Shown here: one piece after another, positions 8,209 to 17,251 of the stretch
Layout: the number at the start of each line of letters is the position of its first letter
Position numbering within the stretch: the stretch's first letter is position 1
Origin: Roseateles_E cavernae
GTDB taxonomy: Bacteria > Pseudomonadota > Gammaproteobacteria > Burkholderiales > Burkholderiaceae_C
Reading direction: 5' to 3'
Assembly (NCBI RefSeq): GCF_040187885.1
Contig: NZ_JBDPLH010000001.1
Location: 372,001 to 436,000, forward strand
DNA: 64,000 bases
Program-made: the position numbers and the translations under genes
Notes under the pieces: model-generated
Told to the model about the DNA's origin: nothing
The model's database searches: none
What the model saw: the letters and a program-made list of their open reading frames with translations, nothing else

Positions 8209-8760
8209 TCAGCGATCCGACCCCGCCACCAGCGAGAACACCGAGGCCGGCACCGACAGGCCGCGGATGTTCAGGCGCTGGCGGGCCACGCATTCCAGCA
8301 GCGCGCCGGACTTGCGGGCCACCGCCTCGCTGGGCCGGTTGCCCTCAGCGACGATGATCTCAACCCGCCGCAGCCCCAGCACGCCGAAAGCATGAGCCGC
8401 CAGGGCCTGGACACAGCGGCCGGCCACCCCCTGCCCTTGCCGCGATTGCCGCACCCAGTAGCCCAGATTGCAGTAGAGATGCTGGGGGTTGATCAGGTTC
8501 AGGCCAGCGCCGCCGATGAAAGCGTCGGTCTCGCGGTCGAAGATGCCGAACTCATGGGCCGTGCCCGCTGCGGCGCCGGCCCGGCAGGCGGCGAACCAGT
8601 CAAGCGCATCCTGCTCGCTGTAGCCCTCGCTGCACCAGGGCATCCAGCGCCCCACCGTCACGACCGACTCGCGCGCAGCGGCCGCGAAGGCCAACGCATC
8701 GCCGTCATCGAAAGGGCGCAGCAGCAGGCTGTCGCCAGCCGTCAGCGGTGTCGAATGCAA
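8209..8760 (-). CDS. GNAT acetyltransferase, RimJ/RimL type
   Basis: 183 residues with the RimJ/RimL-like layout: LLLRPFDDGDALAF at the N-terminus, IGGAGLNLINPQH, and the acetyl-CoA loop RQSRQGQGVAGR followed by EGNRPSEAVARKSG. It transfers acetyl from acetyl-CoA to an amine, but the substrate (ribosomal protein N-terminus or small molecule) is not readable. The apparent start is TTG at 8760, only 2 bp after the ClpP-like stop, suggesting translational coupling. Confidence 0.85.
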   Translation of the reverse strand: MHSTPLTAGDSLLLRPFDDGDALAFAAAARESVVTVGRWMPWCSEGYSEQDALDWFAACRAGAAAGTAHEFGIFDRETDAFIGGAGLNLINPQHLYCNLGYWVRQSRQGQGVAGRCVQALAAHAFGVLGLRRVEIIVAEGNRPSEAVARKSGALLECVARQRLNIRGLSVPASVFSLVAGSDR

Positions 8761-8762
8761 GC

Positions 8763-9362
8763 TCAGCCCAGCTCTTGCTGGCGCTCGATGACGCGCGAGA
8801 CGATGCCGTACTCGATCGCCTCGGCGGCGCTCATCCAGTGGTCGCGTTCCATATCGGTCTGCACGCGCTCGAGTTTCTGGCCGGTCTTCTTGGCGATGAC
8901 CTGGGCGATGCGCTCGCGGGTGCGCAGGATCTCGCGCGCCTGGATCGCAATGTCCGAGGCCTGGCCGCCGGCGCCGCCGGCCGGCTGGTGGATCATGAAG
9001 CGGGTGTTGGGCAGACAGACGCGGCGCTCCTTGGGCGGCGCCAGGAAGATATGGGCGCCGGCGCTGGCTACCCAGCCGGTGCCCACCGTGGTGACCGGGG
9101 CACGCACGAAATTGATCATGTCGTGGATCGCGTCGCCCGATTCCACATGGCCGCCCGGCGAGGAGATCAGCAGCGTGATCGGCGCATCGGACTCGGCCGC
9201 CAGCGCCAGCAGGCGGCGGCAGGTGGCATGGGCAACCGTGTCGCTGATCTCGCCGAACAGCAGCACGAAGCGCGATTTGAAGGACAGCTGCTCCTCCAGA
9301 CGGTCGGGGCGATCGCCGGCGGTGGGCGCGGATTCGGCGGCAAGGGTGTGGGCGTGAATCAT
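8763..9362 (-). CDS. ClpP-family serine protease (orphan paralogue)
   Basis: 199 residues. The ClpP fold is shown by LLFGEISDTVA, LLISSPGGHVESGDAIHDMI, the nucleophile Ser in VASAGA, the catalytic His in MIHQP, and Asp in ERDHWMSAAEAIEYGIV. The triad is complete. The N-terminal 30 residues (Glu/Arg-rich, RLEEQLSFKSR) differ from housekeeping ClpP, and no clpX or tig lies nearby, so this is probably an accessory paralogue. The start at 9362 has GGAGA upstream. The acetyltransferase gene follows at once. Confidence 0.87.
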   Translation of the reverse strand: MIHAHTLAAESAPTAGDRPDRLEEQLSFKSRFVLLFGEISDTVAHATCRRLLALAAESDAPITLLISSPGGHVESGDAIHDMINFVRAPVTTVGTGWVASAGAHIFLAPPKERRVCLPNTRFMIHQPAGGAGGQASDIAIQAREILRTRERIAQVIAKKTGQKLERVQTDMERDHWMSAAEAIEYGIVSRVIERQQELG

Positions 9363-9432
9363 CGAAGAAGTCTCCGGAACATGGATGGCTGGTGGTGATT
9401 GTGGCGCATGCGTCGGCAGCGCCGGATCGGGT

Positions 9433-9843
9433 TCAGCTGGCCGGCTTGATCGCCGTGGCCTGCGACCACACGACCTGCCACTGACCCTGGGCATTGCGCT
9501 CGTACGTGTCGATATGCCAGCAGCGAAACGGCGCGCTGCCCTCGAAGGCCAGCGTGGCCTGGTAGCGTATCGCCGCGCTGTCCTGGCCGCTGACGCGCAC
9601 CGCCATCTCGGCATCCGGCTCCCAGCGCAGGTATCGCAGCGTGCCCTGCGCTATCTTGCCCAGGTATTGATCGCGGCTGAAGGCCGCGCCACCCGGTGTG
9701 ATCAGCTGGAAGTCGGGCGCATGCAGCGGGCTGGCCAGTGCCATGTCGGCGGCGACCAGCGCGCGCAGGCGGCTGCGTTCGAGCCTGCGGATGTGGTCGG
9801 CCAGCGCGATGCCGGCGCTGCTGCTCTGCTGTGCGTCACTCAT
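9433..9843 (-). CDS. NTF2-like (DUF4440/SnoaL-type) protein
   Basis: 136 residues with a cone-shaped NTF2-like pattern: an N-terminal helix pair (LERSRLRALVAADMALASPLHAPDF), LITPGG, FSRDQYLGKI and a C-terminal strand pair ending in WQVVWSQAT. Such proteins are often small enzymes or nuclear-transport-factor-like binders; function is unknown. Its ATG overlaps the end of the NUDIX gene by 8 bp, so it closes the long minus-strand operon. Confidence 0.78.
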   Translation of the reverse strand: MSDAQQSSSAGIALADHIRRLERSRLRALVAADMALASPLHAPDFQLITPGGAAFSRDQYLGKIAQGTLRYLRWEPDAEMAVRVSGQDSAAIRYQATLAFEGSAPFRCWHIDTYERNAQGQWQVVWSQATAIKPAS

Positions 9844-10276
9844 CGCCGCCACCCTCCTCGGCCGCCAATGCATTGCGAACAGAGGTCCGATAGCCGGCCG
9901 GCAGATTCGCCGGCAAGGCTTCGGGCCCAAACAAGCCAATCTGTCTGTGCTCAGGACTCAGCCGGGGCGCGAACCCCGCCCCCGCCGACAGCCGGGCCCG
10001 ATAGGTGCAGATAAACACCTGCTTGCCGGGGACCACCTCGAAGAGATAGGCATCCAGCGGTGACGCATCGACCTCCACTCGCAGCCCCAGCTCCTCCTCG
10101 ATCTCGCGCGCCAGGCATTCGTGCGGTAGCTCACCGGGCTCAATGCGGCCGCCGGGCAGCTCCCATTCTTCGCGCTCATTGAGCATCAGCAAGAGCTCGC
10201 CGTTCGGTGCGCGCAGCACGGCCTTGATCGAGACCGGGTAGCGGTGATCGCCCGGCGGCGACACGATGGTCGTCAC
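9836..10276 (-). CDS. NUDIX hydrolase
   Basis: 146 residues with a full Nudix box, GGRIEPGELPHECLAREI followed by EEELGL, at about 42-65. It hydrolyses a nucleoside diphosphate linked to another group; the substrate cannot be predicted. It starts with GTG at 10276 in a GTGA overlap with the stop of the upstream GNAT gene, and its stop overlaps the downstream NTF2-like gene. Confidence 0.9.
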   Translation of the reverse strand: MTTIVSPPGDHRYPVSIKAVLRAPNGELLLMLNEREEWELPGGRIEPGELPHECLAREIEEELGLRVEVDASPLDAYLFEVVPGKQVFICTYRARLSAGAGFAPRLSPEHRQIGLFGPEALPANLPAGYRTSVRNALAAEEGGGDE

Positions 10277-10851
10277 AGCAAATCCTTGCCGACCCAGACA
10301 CTGCCATCGCCGTCATCGCGCAGTTGCTCGAAGCCGGCCGCGAGATAGAGTTTCAACGGGCCGAAGTGGTTGTCGGCGGCGCTAGCCGGATCGGTGCGCG
10401 GATTGGCCTCAACGCGGGCCATGCCCTGCTCCTGCAAGCCATCACAAGCGGCGTCCAGCAGAACCTTTGCAATGCCCTGGCCGCGCTGGCTGGGGGCCAC
10501 CAAAAAGCACATGATCGTGCCGGTACGTGCCAACTCCTCGGGCGAAGTCTGCAGCGGCGGTTCATCGTCCAGTGCATGCAGCAGCGGGCGCGGCGCCGCA
10601 TTGACCCAGCCGACCACGCGGCCCTCGCGATAGGCCAGATAGCCCTGCATCCGGCCGGTCGCTATGCGCCGCGCGGCACAGTCACGGTTTTCGTCGGCCG
10701 TGCGCGCCTTCCAGTTGACGACCCGGTGGTCCTCATAAAAGCACTGGCAGTAGCAAAAGGCCCAGCGCGGGTTGTCGCTGAAAGCCTCGCCATCGAAGAA
10801 GGCCATGAAGTCGGCCTGGCGCTCAGGGGAGAGCGGGTGGATCTCGATCAT
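10273..10851 (-). CDS. GNAT family N-acetyltransferase
   Basis: 192 residues with the GNAT acetyl-CoA loop at APSQRGQGIAKVLLDAA and a preceding strand TIMCFLVAP. The N-terminus has an aromatic- and Cys-rich segment (PRWAFCYCQCFYEDH) seen in a subgroup of proteobacterial GNATs. The start at 10851 follows a GGAG; an upstream ATG at 10863 is possible. The gene lies 31 bp after the DJ-1-like gene and overlaps the NUDIX gene by 4 bp. The substrate is unknown. Confidence 0.83.
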   Translation of the reverse strand: MIEIHPLSPERQADFMAFFDGEAFSDNPRWAFCYCQCFYEDHRVVNWKARTADENRDCAARRIATGRMQGYLAYREGRVVGWVNAAPRPLLHALDDEPPLQTSPEELARTGTIMCFLVAPSQRGQGIAKVLLDAACDGLQEQGMARVEANPRTDPASAADNHFGPLKLYLAAGFEQLRDDGDGSVWVGKDLL

Positions 10852-10882
10852 TGAAGACTCCATTCTGAATTCGGTAGCGCGC

Positions 10883-11539
10883 TCAGCGCTCGCCCGCTGC
10901 ACCGCGCCAGTGACCGAGGCGCCAGCTTATTGCAGCAGAGGTACTCATCAGCCCGAGGGCCTCGGCAGTAGCCGTCGCATAACGGACATAGGCCCAGGGT
11001 TGAGCCGTGATGACGGTGGGGCCGCCATCATCGGACCGGTCGACCATCACATCGGCATGTTCGAAGCGCAAGCCTTCCCAGAAAGCTTCGGTGAAAGCCA
11101 CGGCCTCGGCGCCGGCATGCTCGCTGGTGTAGTTGTGCGTGCCACGCCGGCCCCGCAGCAGGCCGGCGCTGGCCAGCACCAGATTACCGGCGCAGATACC
11201 GGCCAGCACAGCGCCCCGCTCGGCAGCGGTGCGCAGGCAGGGCGTCGCGAGCTGCTGCGGGATGATGGAGCCCGGATCGCCGCCCGGCACCAGCACCGCC
11301 GCCAGCTCACCCGGATCTCGCGCCAGATCGGCATAACTGCCCTGCGGCAGGATGCAAGCGCCCATCGAGGCCAGATGCGGCGCACCATCTGGTGTGTAGT
11401 AACGCAACGCGCTACCAAGACTCGCCAGCAGTTCGGCCGCCAACGCGATCTCGAAGAAGATACAGCCCGGATAGAGCAGCACAGCTACAGGCCTTGCCGC
11501 AGCCGTGTTTGCCGGGTCCTCTGCGTCGTCAAGACTCAT
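10883..11539 (-). CDS. DJ-1/PfpI-family protein
   Basis: 218 residues. The class I glutamine-amidotransferase-like fold is shown by VAVLLYPGCIFFEIALAAELL, AAVLVPGGDPGSI, the nucleophile elbow AGICAGNLVLASAGLL with its Cys, and the later His in GTHNYTSEH. Members include isonitrile hydratases, glyoxalase/deglycase-like enzymes and regulators, but no HTH domain is present. ATG at 11539 overlaps the SDR stop by 4 bp, so it is translationally coupled to the amidase/SDR cluster. Confidence 0.85.
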   Translation of the reverse strand: MSLDDAEDPANTAAARPVAVLLYPGCIFFEIALAAELLASLGSALRYYTPDGAPHLASMGACILPQGSYADLARDPGELAAVLVPGGDPGSIIPQQLATPCLRTAAERGAVLAGICAGNLVLASAGLLRGRRGTHNYTSEHAGAEAVAFTEAFWEGLRFEHADVMVDRSDDGGPTVITAQPWAYVRYATATAEALGLMSTSAAISWRLGHWRGAAGER

Positions 11540-12267
11540 ATCTGCACATGCGCCGTTGACCCGCCATCGACATACCAGTTCGCCCCCGCGACAAAGCTGG
11601 CCGCCGGGCTTGAGACGAAGGCCACGACGCGGGCGATCTCCTCGGGCGTGGCCAGGCGCTGCAGCGGGTTGCGCTGCACAACCTTCGCGAACTGATCCGG
11701 CTCCTCGCGACGCACCCGGTCCCAGAAGCCATCGACCGCCAGGGTATCGCCAGGCGACACGGTGTTGACGCGCACGCTGGGCAGCAGGCGAGCCGACAGC
11801 GACTTCATGTAGTGCGCCAGCGCCGCCTTGGCCGCACCATAGGCCGCCGAGTTGGGCGCCGCCAGCGAGCCGGCCTTGGAGCCGATATAGGTGATGGCCG
11901 CATGCGGTGAGCGCTGCAACCAGGGCACGGCGGCCTCGGTGGCCTCCACCGTGGCGCGGATATCGCTGCGTATCGCCTGCTCCCAGTCGCCGCTGAGCGC
12001 GCTGACATTGGGCACAAAGATGTCGAAGCCGCCCAGCGAGCCCAGCCAGTCGCGCAGCGCTGGCGTGTCGGTGATATCGAGCGCGCGGGCGCTGACCCGA
12101 CCGGGCAGGCACTCCAGCGCTCGCAGCGCGGCCTCGATGCGGCCCGGATCACGCGCGCAAAACATCACCTCGCAGCCCTCGGCGGCCAAGGTGCGCACGA
12201 TGGCCGCGCCTATGCCCGAGGAGCCGCCGGTGACCACAGCCCTCAGGCCTTTGAGTTGCAGATCCAT
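11536..12267 (-). CDS. Short-chain dehydrogenase/reductase
   Basis: 243 residues, the classical SDR length. The NAD(P)-binding motif TGGSSGIG is at about 14-21, the catalytic YGAAK follows a Ser in the YIGSKAG strand, and a VNTVSPGDT motif comes after. The usual NNAG after beta strand 4 is replaced by VPNVSALSG. It probably oxidises or reduces a product of the neighbouring amidase, but that is inference from position. It starts 38 bp after the amidase stop. Confidence 0.88.
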   Translation of the reverse strand: MDLQLKGLRAVVTGGSSGIGAAIVRTLAAEGCEVMFCARDPGRIEAALRALECLPGRVSARALDITDTPALRDWLGSLGGFDIFVPNVSALSGDWEQAIRSDIRATVEATEAAVPWLQRSPHAAITYIGSKAGSLAAPNSAAYGAAKAALAHYMKSLSARLLPSVRVNTVSPGDTLAVDGFWDRVRREEPDQFAKVVQRNPLQRLATPEEIARVVAFVSSPAASFVAGANWYVDGGSTAHVQI

Positions 12268-12305
12268 CGTTGTTGAACCCGATCATGCGGCGGTGCCGCG
12301 CCTCA

Positions 12306-13778
12306 TCAATACCCCGCCCGTCCCCGATTCGCCATCGGCTTGGAACGGCGGATCAGCGGCACATCGTCGGCCTCATCGTCAGCCAGCGCCTCGGGCGGCT
12401 GCGGCCAGTCGCGCTGCGCGGGCCGCATCTGCTCAAAGGCCCGCGCCACTTGCAGCACGCCCAGATCGTCGAAGCGCTGGCCGATGATCTGCAGGCCGAT
12501 AGGCAGGCCGGACTTGGTGTAACCGCAGTTGATGGACGCAGCCGGCTGCTCGCTCATGTTGTAGGGCAGCGTGAAGGCGATGTGCTCGAAGGGGCGCTGC
12601 GGGTCGTTGATCGGGCTGGCCCATTCGGCCGGGAAGGCCGGCACCGGGCTGACCGGCGACAGCACATAGTCATAGGGCTGGCAGGCCGCGACCGCCGCCT
12701 CGCGGAAGGCCGCCATCTGGCTGTAGCCGTGGAACAGCTCGGCCGCGCTCAAGCCCCCGCCGGTAGACACCCACTCGCGGATATAGGGCAGGACCAGCAC
12801 CTGGCGCTCCGGCGGCAGGGCCGAGATGTCCAGCCAGGAGCGCATGCGCCAGAACTTGTCGAGCCCGTCGATCATCGCGCGCGTGCTGAATGCAGGCAGC
12901 GGCTGTACCCGGGCGCCGGCGGCCTCGAAGAGCCGTGCGGCGGCCTCGACGGCGGCGCGGGTCTCGGGCTCGACATCCAGGCCCCAGCCGGCGTCCAGCA
13001 TCAGGCCGATGCGCAGGCCTTTGACATCGCGGTCCAGCTTCATCCAGGCGATGTCCTGGGCGGGCAGGCTCATCGTGTCGCGCCAATCGGGGCGGGACAG
13101 CGCGGCCATCATCAGCGCGGAGTCGGTCACCGTGCGCGTCATCGGACCGGCGACGCGGCCGGCGAACGGTGGCTTGATCGGGATGCGGCCCAGGCTGGGC
13201 TTCAGCGTGAAGATGCCGCACCAGGAGGCCGGCAGGCGCAGCGAGCCGCCGATATCGGTGCCCAGATGCAGCGGTCCATAGCCGGCCGCCGCCGCCGCTG
13301 CCGCACCGGCGCTGGAGCCGCCCGGGTTGCGGTCCAGGTTCCAGGGATTGCGGGTCAGCGGATGAAAGCTCGACAGCCCTGAGCTGAGCATGCCGTAGTC
13401 CGGCATCGTGGTCTTGGCCAGCAACACGGCGCCGGCCTCGCGCATGCGGGCCGCCGGCGGCGCGTCGTCGGTGGCCGGGCTCAGCACCGTGGCGGCCGTG
13501 CCCAGCGGCATCGGCGTGCCGCGCGTCGCGATGTTTTCCTTCAAGGTCAGCGGCAGGCCGTCCAGCGCCAGCGCCTCGCCCTTCAACCAGCGCGCCTCGG
13601 ACGCGCGGGCCTGGGCCAGCGCGGCCTCCGGGTCCGGCGCATAGAGCGCGCAGAGCTGCGGCTCCCAGCACCCGATATGGTCCAGCACCGCGTGTGTGAC
13701 CTCGACCGGCGAGAAGGCGCGGCGGCGGTAGCCGTCCAGCAGCTCGACGGCGCTGAGCGAGAACAGCGGCGCGCTCAT
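12306..13778 (-). CDS. Amidase signature family hydrolase
   Basis: 490 residues. The Ser-cisSer-Lys machinery is visible: Lys in PLTLKENIATRG (about 80), and the Gly/Ser-rich signature RNPGGSSAGAAAAAAAG with TDIGGSLRLPASWCG around 155-190. It hydrolyses a carboxylic amide. Its ATG overlaps the stop of the binding-protein gene by 4 bp, and the whole importer lies upstream, which suggests that the imported compound is an amide or peptide-like substrate of this enzyme. No signal peptide, so cytoplasmic. Confidence 0.92.
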   Translation of the reverse strand: MSAPLFSLSAVELLDGYRRRAFSPVEVTHAVLDHIGCWEPQLCALYAPDPEAALAQARASEARWLKGEALALDGLPLTLKENIATRGTPMPLGTAATVLSPATDDAPPAARMREAGAVLLAKTTMPDYGMLSSGLSSFHPLTRNPWNLDRNPGGSSAGAAAAAAAGYGPLHLGTDIGGSLRLPASWCGIFTLKPSLGRIPIKPPFAGRVAGPMTRTVTDSALMMAALSRPDWRDTMSLPAQDIAWMKLDRDVKGLRIGLMLDAGWGLDVEPETRAAVEAAARLFEAAGARVQPLPAFSTRAMIDGLDKFWRMRSWLDISALPPERQVLVLPYIREWVSTGGGLSAAELFHGYSQMAAFREAAVAACQPYDYVLSPVSPVPAFPAEWASPINDPQRPFEHIAFTLPYNMSEQPAASINCGYTKSGLPIGLQIIGQRFDDLGVLQVARAFEQMRPAQRDWPQPPEALADDEADDVPLIRRSKPMANRGRAGY

Positions 13779-15265
13779 TCCCAGCTCAAGGCAGAGATGT
13801 CGTTGACGAAGACCGGCATGTCCGTCCACAAGCCCTTGAGCTGACGCTTGGCCACCGTCAGCCAGACCGGCTGGTACAGATAGGCGTTGACCGCGTCCTG
13901 CGCCAGCAGGCGCTGCGCCTCGCCCAGCAGCTTGGCGCGCTCGGCCTCGCGCGGCGTGTTGTTGATGCGCTCCAGCAGCTTGGCGAACGCCGGGTTCTCG
14001 TAGCCCCAGTAGTAGCCGGGCTTGGCGTAGTTGTTCAGATCAAAGGGCTCGACATGGCTGATCAGGCTCAGGTCGTACTGCTTGTTGGTGTAGACACCCG
14101 ACAACCACTGCGCCCACTCGACGTTCTCGATCTTCGCGACGATGCCCACCTTGGCCAGCTGGGCCGCAACGACCTCGCCACCCTGGCGCGCATAAGGCGT
14201 GGGCGGCAGCTTCAGGCTCAGCTCCAGCGGCGTCGCCACGCCCGCCTCCTTCAGCAGCGCACGGGCCTTGTTGGGGTCGAAGGGGTTGAGGGCTGTCGTG
14301 TCCAGATAGCCCAGCGCGCCGGGCACGCAATGGCTGCCGATGGGCACGCCGAAGCCATCGGCGGCCGCCTCGATGATGGACTTGCGGTCCAGCGCGGCGG
14401 CGATCGCGCGGCGCACGCGCACATCGTCGAGCGGCTTTTTCTTGTTGTTGATCGCCAGTATGGTCTTGGCCCGCGAGCCGGCCTTGATGACCTGGAAGCG
14501 CTTGTCGCTGCTGAACTGGCCCAGGCTGCGCGCTGCGGCCACACGCGGGAAGGCATCGACATCGCCCGACAGCAGGGCCGCCACCTGGGCGGCCGGGTCG
14601 CTGATGAAGCGGAAACTGACGCGGCGTATCTTCAGCTGCGGCGCGGCGCGGTAGCCGTCCCAGCGGGTCAGGGTGACGGCCGAGCCCTTGGCCCAGTTCT
14701 CCAGCTTGTAGGGACCGGTGCCGACCGGCCGCACGGCATTGCTCTCGGCACTCTTGGGCTCGACGATGATGGCCGTGGCCTGGCCGATCAGGAACAGGAA
14801 ATCGGGCTCTATGGTCTTCAGGCCGATTACCACGGTGTGCGGATCGGGCGTCGCGATGAAGTCCATCGCGGCGAACAGGCGCTTGTCCTTGTTGACGCTT
14901 TTCTCGGCGGCCGCGCGCTCGAAGCTGAACTTCACCGCCGCCGCATCGAAGGGCTCCCCATTCTGGAACTTGATGCCGCGCCTGAGCTTGAAGGTGTAGG
15001 TCTTCAGGTCCGGCGAGACCTCCCAGCTCTCGGCCAGCAGCGGGCTGACCTTGCCGTCCGGACCGATCTTGCTCAGGGTCTCGAAGATGTTGTACTGGAC
15101 GATCTCGGCAATCGCCGAGGCCGCGCCGGCGGTCGGGTCCAGGCCCGGCGGTTCCAGCGTCATTGCCAGCACCAGGCTGTCCTTCCTGGCCTGAGCCTGG
15201 ACGCCCGCACTCAGCAGCCCCAGCGCGGCCAGACTCGTGGCCAGTATCAATTGCTTCATCAACAT
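13775..15265 (-). CDS. ABC importer substrate-binding protein, DppA/OppA family
   Basis: 496 residues with a signal peptide (MLMKQLILATSLAALGLLSAGVQAQA). The family 5 solute-binding pattern is clear: LEPPGLDPTAGAAS, PLLAESWEVSPDLKTYTFKLRRG, and a C-terminal WLTVAKRQLKG. It captures a peptide, amide or similar solute in the periplasm for the adjacent importer. The start at 15265 has a GGAGG Shine-Dalgarno. The gene overlaps the ATPase gene upstream by 7 bp and the amidase gene downstream by 4 bp. Confidence 0.92.
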   Translation of the reverse strand: MLMKQLILATSLAALGLLSAGVQAQARKDSLVLAMTLEPPGLDPTAGAASAIAEIVQYNIFETLSKIGPDGKVSPLLAESWEVSPDLKTYTFKLRRGIKFQNGEPFDAAAVKFSFERAAAEKSVNKDKRLFAAMDFIATPDPHTVVIGLKTIEPDFLFLIGQATAIIVEPKSAESNAVRPVGTGPYKLENWAKGSAVTLTRWDGYRAAPQLKIRRVSFRFISDPAAQVAALLSGDVDAFPRVAAARSLGQFSSDKRFQVIKAGSRAKTILAINNKKKPLDDVRVRRAIAAALDRKSIIEAAADGFGVPIGSHCVPGALGYLDTTALNPFDPNKARALLKEAGVATPLELSLKLPPTPYARQGGEVVAAQLAKVGIVAKIENVEWAQWLSGVYTNKQYDLSLISHVEPFDLNNYAKPGYYWGYENPAFAKLLERINNTPREAERAKLLGEAQRLLAQDAVNAYLYQPVWLTVAKRQLKGLWTDMPVFVNDISALSWE

Positions 15266-16287
15266 CTGGAATCCTCCGCTGCAATCCGGGTTTGCAAAAT
15301 CCGCTCGGCATGATGGCATGCCGCGCGCTGCCCCGCCCCCAGTTCGCGCAGCGGCGGCGGCTCGGCCATGCAGCGCGGGCTCGCATGCGGGCAGCGCGGC
15401 GCGAAGTCGCAGCCGGTGCCAGGTCTTGCCATCGGCTGCGACTGTATCGGCACTACGGCAGGCCTGCCGCGCCGCCGCTGGCCCGTCGGCCGCGCACGCG
15501 GCACCGCGTCCAGCAAGGCCTGCGTGTAGGGATGGGCGGCCAGGCGGAACAGCGCCTCGGGGCGGCCCTGCTCCACCACCCGGCCCTGGTAGAGCACGAT
15601 GAGCTGGTCGCAGACATGGTCGACCACGGCCAGGTCATGGCTGATCAGCAAGTAGGAGAGCCCATAGCGCTCGCGCAAGTCCTGCAGCAGGTTCAGCACC
15701 TGGGCCTGCACCGAGACATCGAGCGCGCTGACCGGCTCGTCGGCGATGATCAGCTGCGGCCGCGTCACCAGCGCGCGCGCGATCGCGATGCGCTGGCGCT
15801 GGCCGCCGGAGAATTCGTGCGGATACTTGTCCAGATCGGCCTCGCGCAGGCCCACGGCCACGAGGCTGTCGAGCACCCGCTCGCGCTGCTCGGCCGGCCC
15901 CGTGGCGGTCAGCGACACCAGGGGTTCGGCGACGATGCGGCCGACCTTGCGGCGCGGGTCCAGCGAGCCATAGGGGTCCTGGAACACCATCTGGAAATCG
16001 CGCCGCGCCGCCCTCAGCGCGGCCGGCGGCAGCGCATGCAGGTCCTGCCCCTTCAGCAGGACCCGACCCTGGTCGGGCGTCTCCAGCGCCATCACCGCCC
16101 GCGCCAGGGTGCTCTTGCCCGAGCCCGACTCGCCGACCACGCCCAGCGACTGGCCGGCCCGCAGCTCGAAGCTGACGCCGCGCAGCGCCTGCAAGCTCGG
16201 CGCCGGCGCGAACAAGCGCTCGCGGGGCAGCCGGTAGTGGCGATGCAGGTTCTCGACCTTCAGCAGCAGCGACGCATCATCGATCAC
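15259..16287 (-). CDS. ABC importer ATP-binding subunit, DppF-like
   Basis: 342 residues. Walker A is VGESGSGKST, the Q loop MVFQDPYGSLDPR, the signature FSGGQRQRIAIARAL, Walker B LIIADEPVSALD, and the H loop SHDL. The C-terminal oligopeptide-transporter extension ends with a Cys-rich cluster (GCDFAPRCPHASPRC) as in DppF/OppF, which binds a 4Fe-4S cluster in some members. The start is GTG at 16287, preceded by GAGGAGG inside the 3' end of the partner ATPase gene (11-bp overlap). Confidence 0.92.
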   Translation of the reverse strand: MIDDASLLLKVENLHRHYRLPRERLFAPAPSLQALRGVSFELRAGQSLGVVGESGSGKSTLARAVMALETPDQGRVLLKGQDLHALPPAALRAARRDFQMVFQDPYGSLDPRRKVGRIVAEPLVSLTATGPAEQRERVLDSLVAVGLREADLDKYPHEFSGGQRQRIAIARALVTRPQLIIADEPVSALDVSVQAQVLNLLQDLRERYGLSYLLISHDLAVVDHVCDQLIVLYQGRVVEQGRPEALFRLAAHPYTQALLDAVPRARPTGQRRRGRPAVVPIQSQPMARPGTGCDFAPRCPHASPRCMAEPPPLRELGAGQRAACHHAERILQTRIAAEDSRC

Positions 16288-17251
16288 GCAGCGCCTCCTC
16301 CAGATGCAGGCAGCTGACCTCATGCCCCGGCTGCGGCATGGCCAGCGCAGGCGGACGCGTGCCTGCGCACTCGGCCGTCGCCAGCCGGCAACGCGCGCTG
16401 AAGGGGCAGCCAGCGGGCAGGTCCGCCAGCTCGGGCACGCTGCCGGCAATCGTCTGCAGCCGCGCGCCGCGCGCCGTGCCCAGCCGCGGCCGGGCGGCGA
16501 ACAGGCCTTGCGTATAGGGATGGCCGATGCGCGCGAACACCGCCGCAGTGGGCCCGCGCTCGACCACGCTGCCGCCATACATCACCAGCATCTGCCGGAC
16601 GTTTTCGGCGATCACGCCGAGGTCGTGCGAGATCAGGATCAGGCCCATGCCGCGCTCCTCGACCAGCTCGGCCAGCAGGTCCAGGATCTGGCCCTGTATC
16701 GTCACGTCCAGCGCGGTGGTCGGTTCGTCGGCGATCAGCAGGTCGGGCTCGCAGGCCAGCGCCATCGCGATGCTCACCCGCTGGCGCTGGCCGCCGGACA
16801 GCTCGTGCGGATAGGCCCCGGCACGCCGCCTCGCATCGGGCAGGCCGACGCGGTCCAGCAGGCGCACCGCCTCGTCCAGCGCCGGCGCCGCGCCCCAGCC
16901 CCGGTGCAGGCGCAGCGGCTCGGCCACCTGGGCGCCGACACGGTGCAGCGGGTTCAGCGCCGTCATCGGCTCCTGGAACACCATGGCCATGCGGTTGCCG
17001 CGCAGCACGCTGCGCTCCCGGTCACTCAGCGCCAGCAAGTCCTGACCCTGGAAGCGGATCGCGCCGCTGACCTGGGCACTCTCGGGCAGCAAGCCCATCA
17101 AGGCCAGCGCGGTCAGCGACTTGCCGCAGCCCGATTCGCCGATCAGGCCCAGGGTCTCTCCGCGCCCCAGCTCGAAGCTCAGACCGCGCACCGCCTCGGC
17201 CGGGCCGCGCCGGGTCTGCAGCTGCACGCGCAGGTCCTTGACTTCCAGCAT
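16277..17251 (-). CDS. ABC importer ATP-binding subunit, DppD-like
   Basis: 324 residues. Walker A IGESGCGKSL, the Q loop MVFQEPMTALNP, signature LSGGQRQRVSIAMAL, Walker B LLIADEPTTALD, H loop SHDL. The C-terminal extension has the conserved AGCPFSARC cysteine motif of DppD/OppD. It pairs with the DppF-like ATPase to drive the two permeases. The ATG shares one base with the stop of the permease gene (TGATG). Confidence 0.92.
   Translation of the reverse strand: MLEVKDLRVQLQTRRGPAEAVRGLSFELGRGETLGLIGESGCGKSLTALALMGLLPESAQVSGAIRFQGQDLLALSDRERSVLRGNRMAMVFQEPMTALNPLHRVGAQVAEPLRLHRGWGAAPALDEAVRLLDRVGLPDARRRAGAYPHELSGGQRQRVSIAMALACEPDLLIADEPTTALDVTIQGQILDLLAELVEERGMGLILISHDLGVIAENVRQMLVMYGGSVVERGPTAAVFARIGHPYTQGLFAARPRLGTARGARLQTIAGSVPELADLPAGCPFSARCRLATAECAGTRPPALAMPQPGHEVSCLHLEEALRDR

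Noticed and set aside
14054..15313. A plus-strand frame of 419 codons opposite the solute-binding protein.
   Set aside because: No motifs; the minus-strand gene has a signal peptide, Shine-Dalgarno and operon context.
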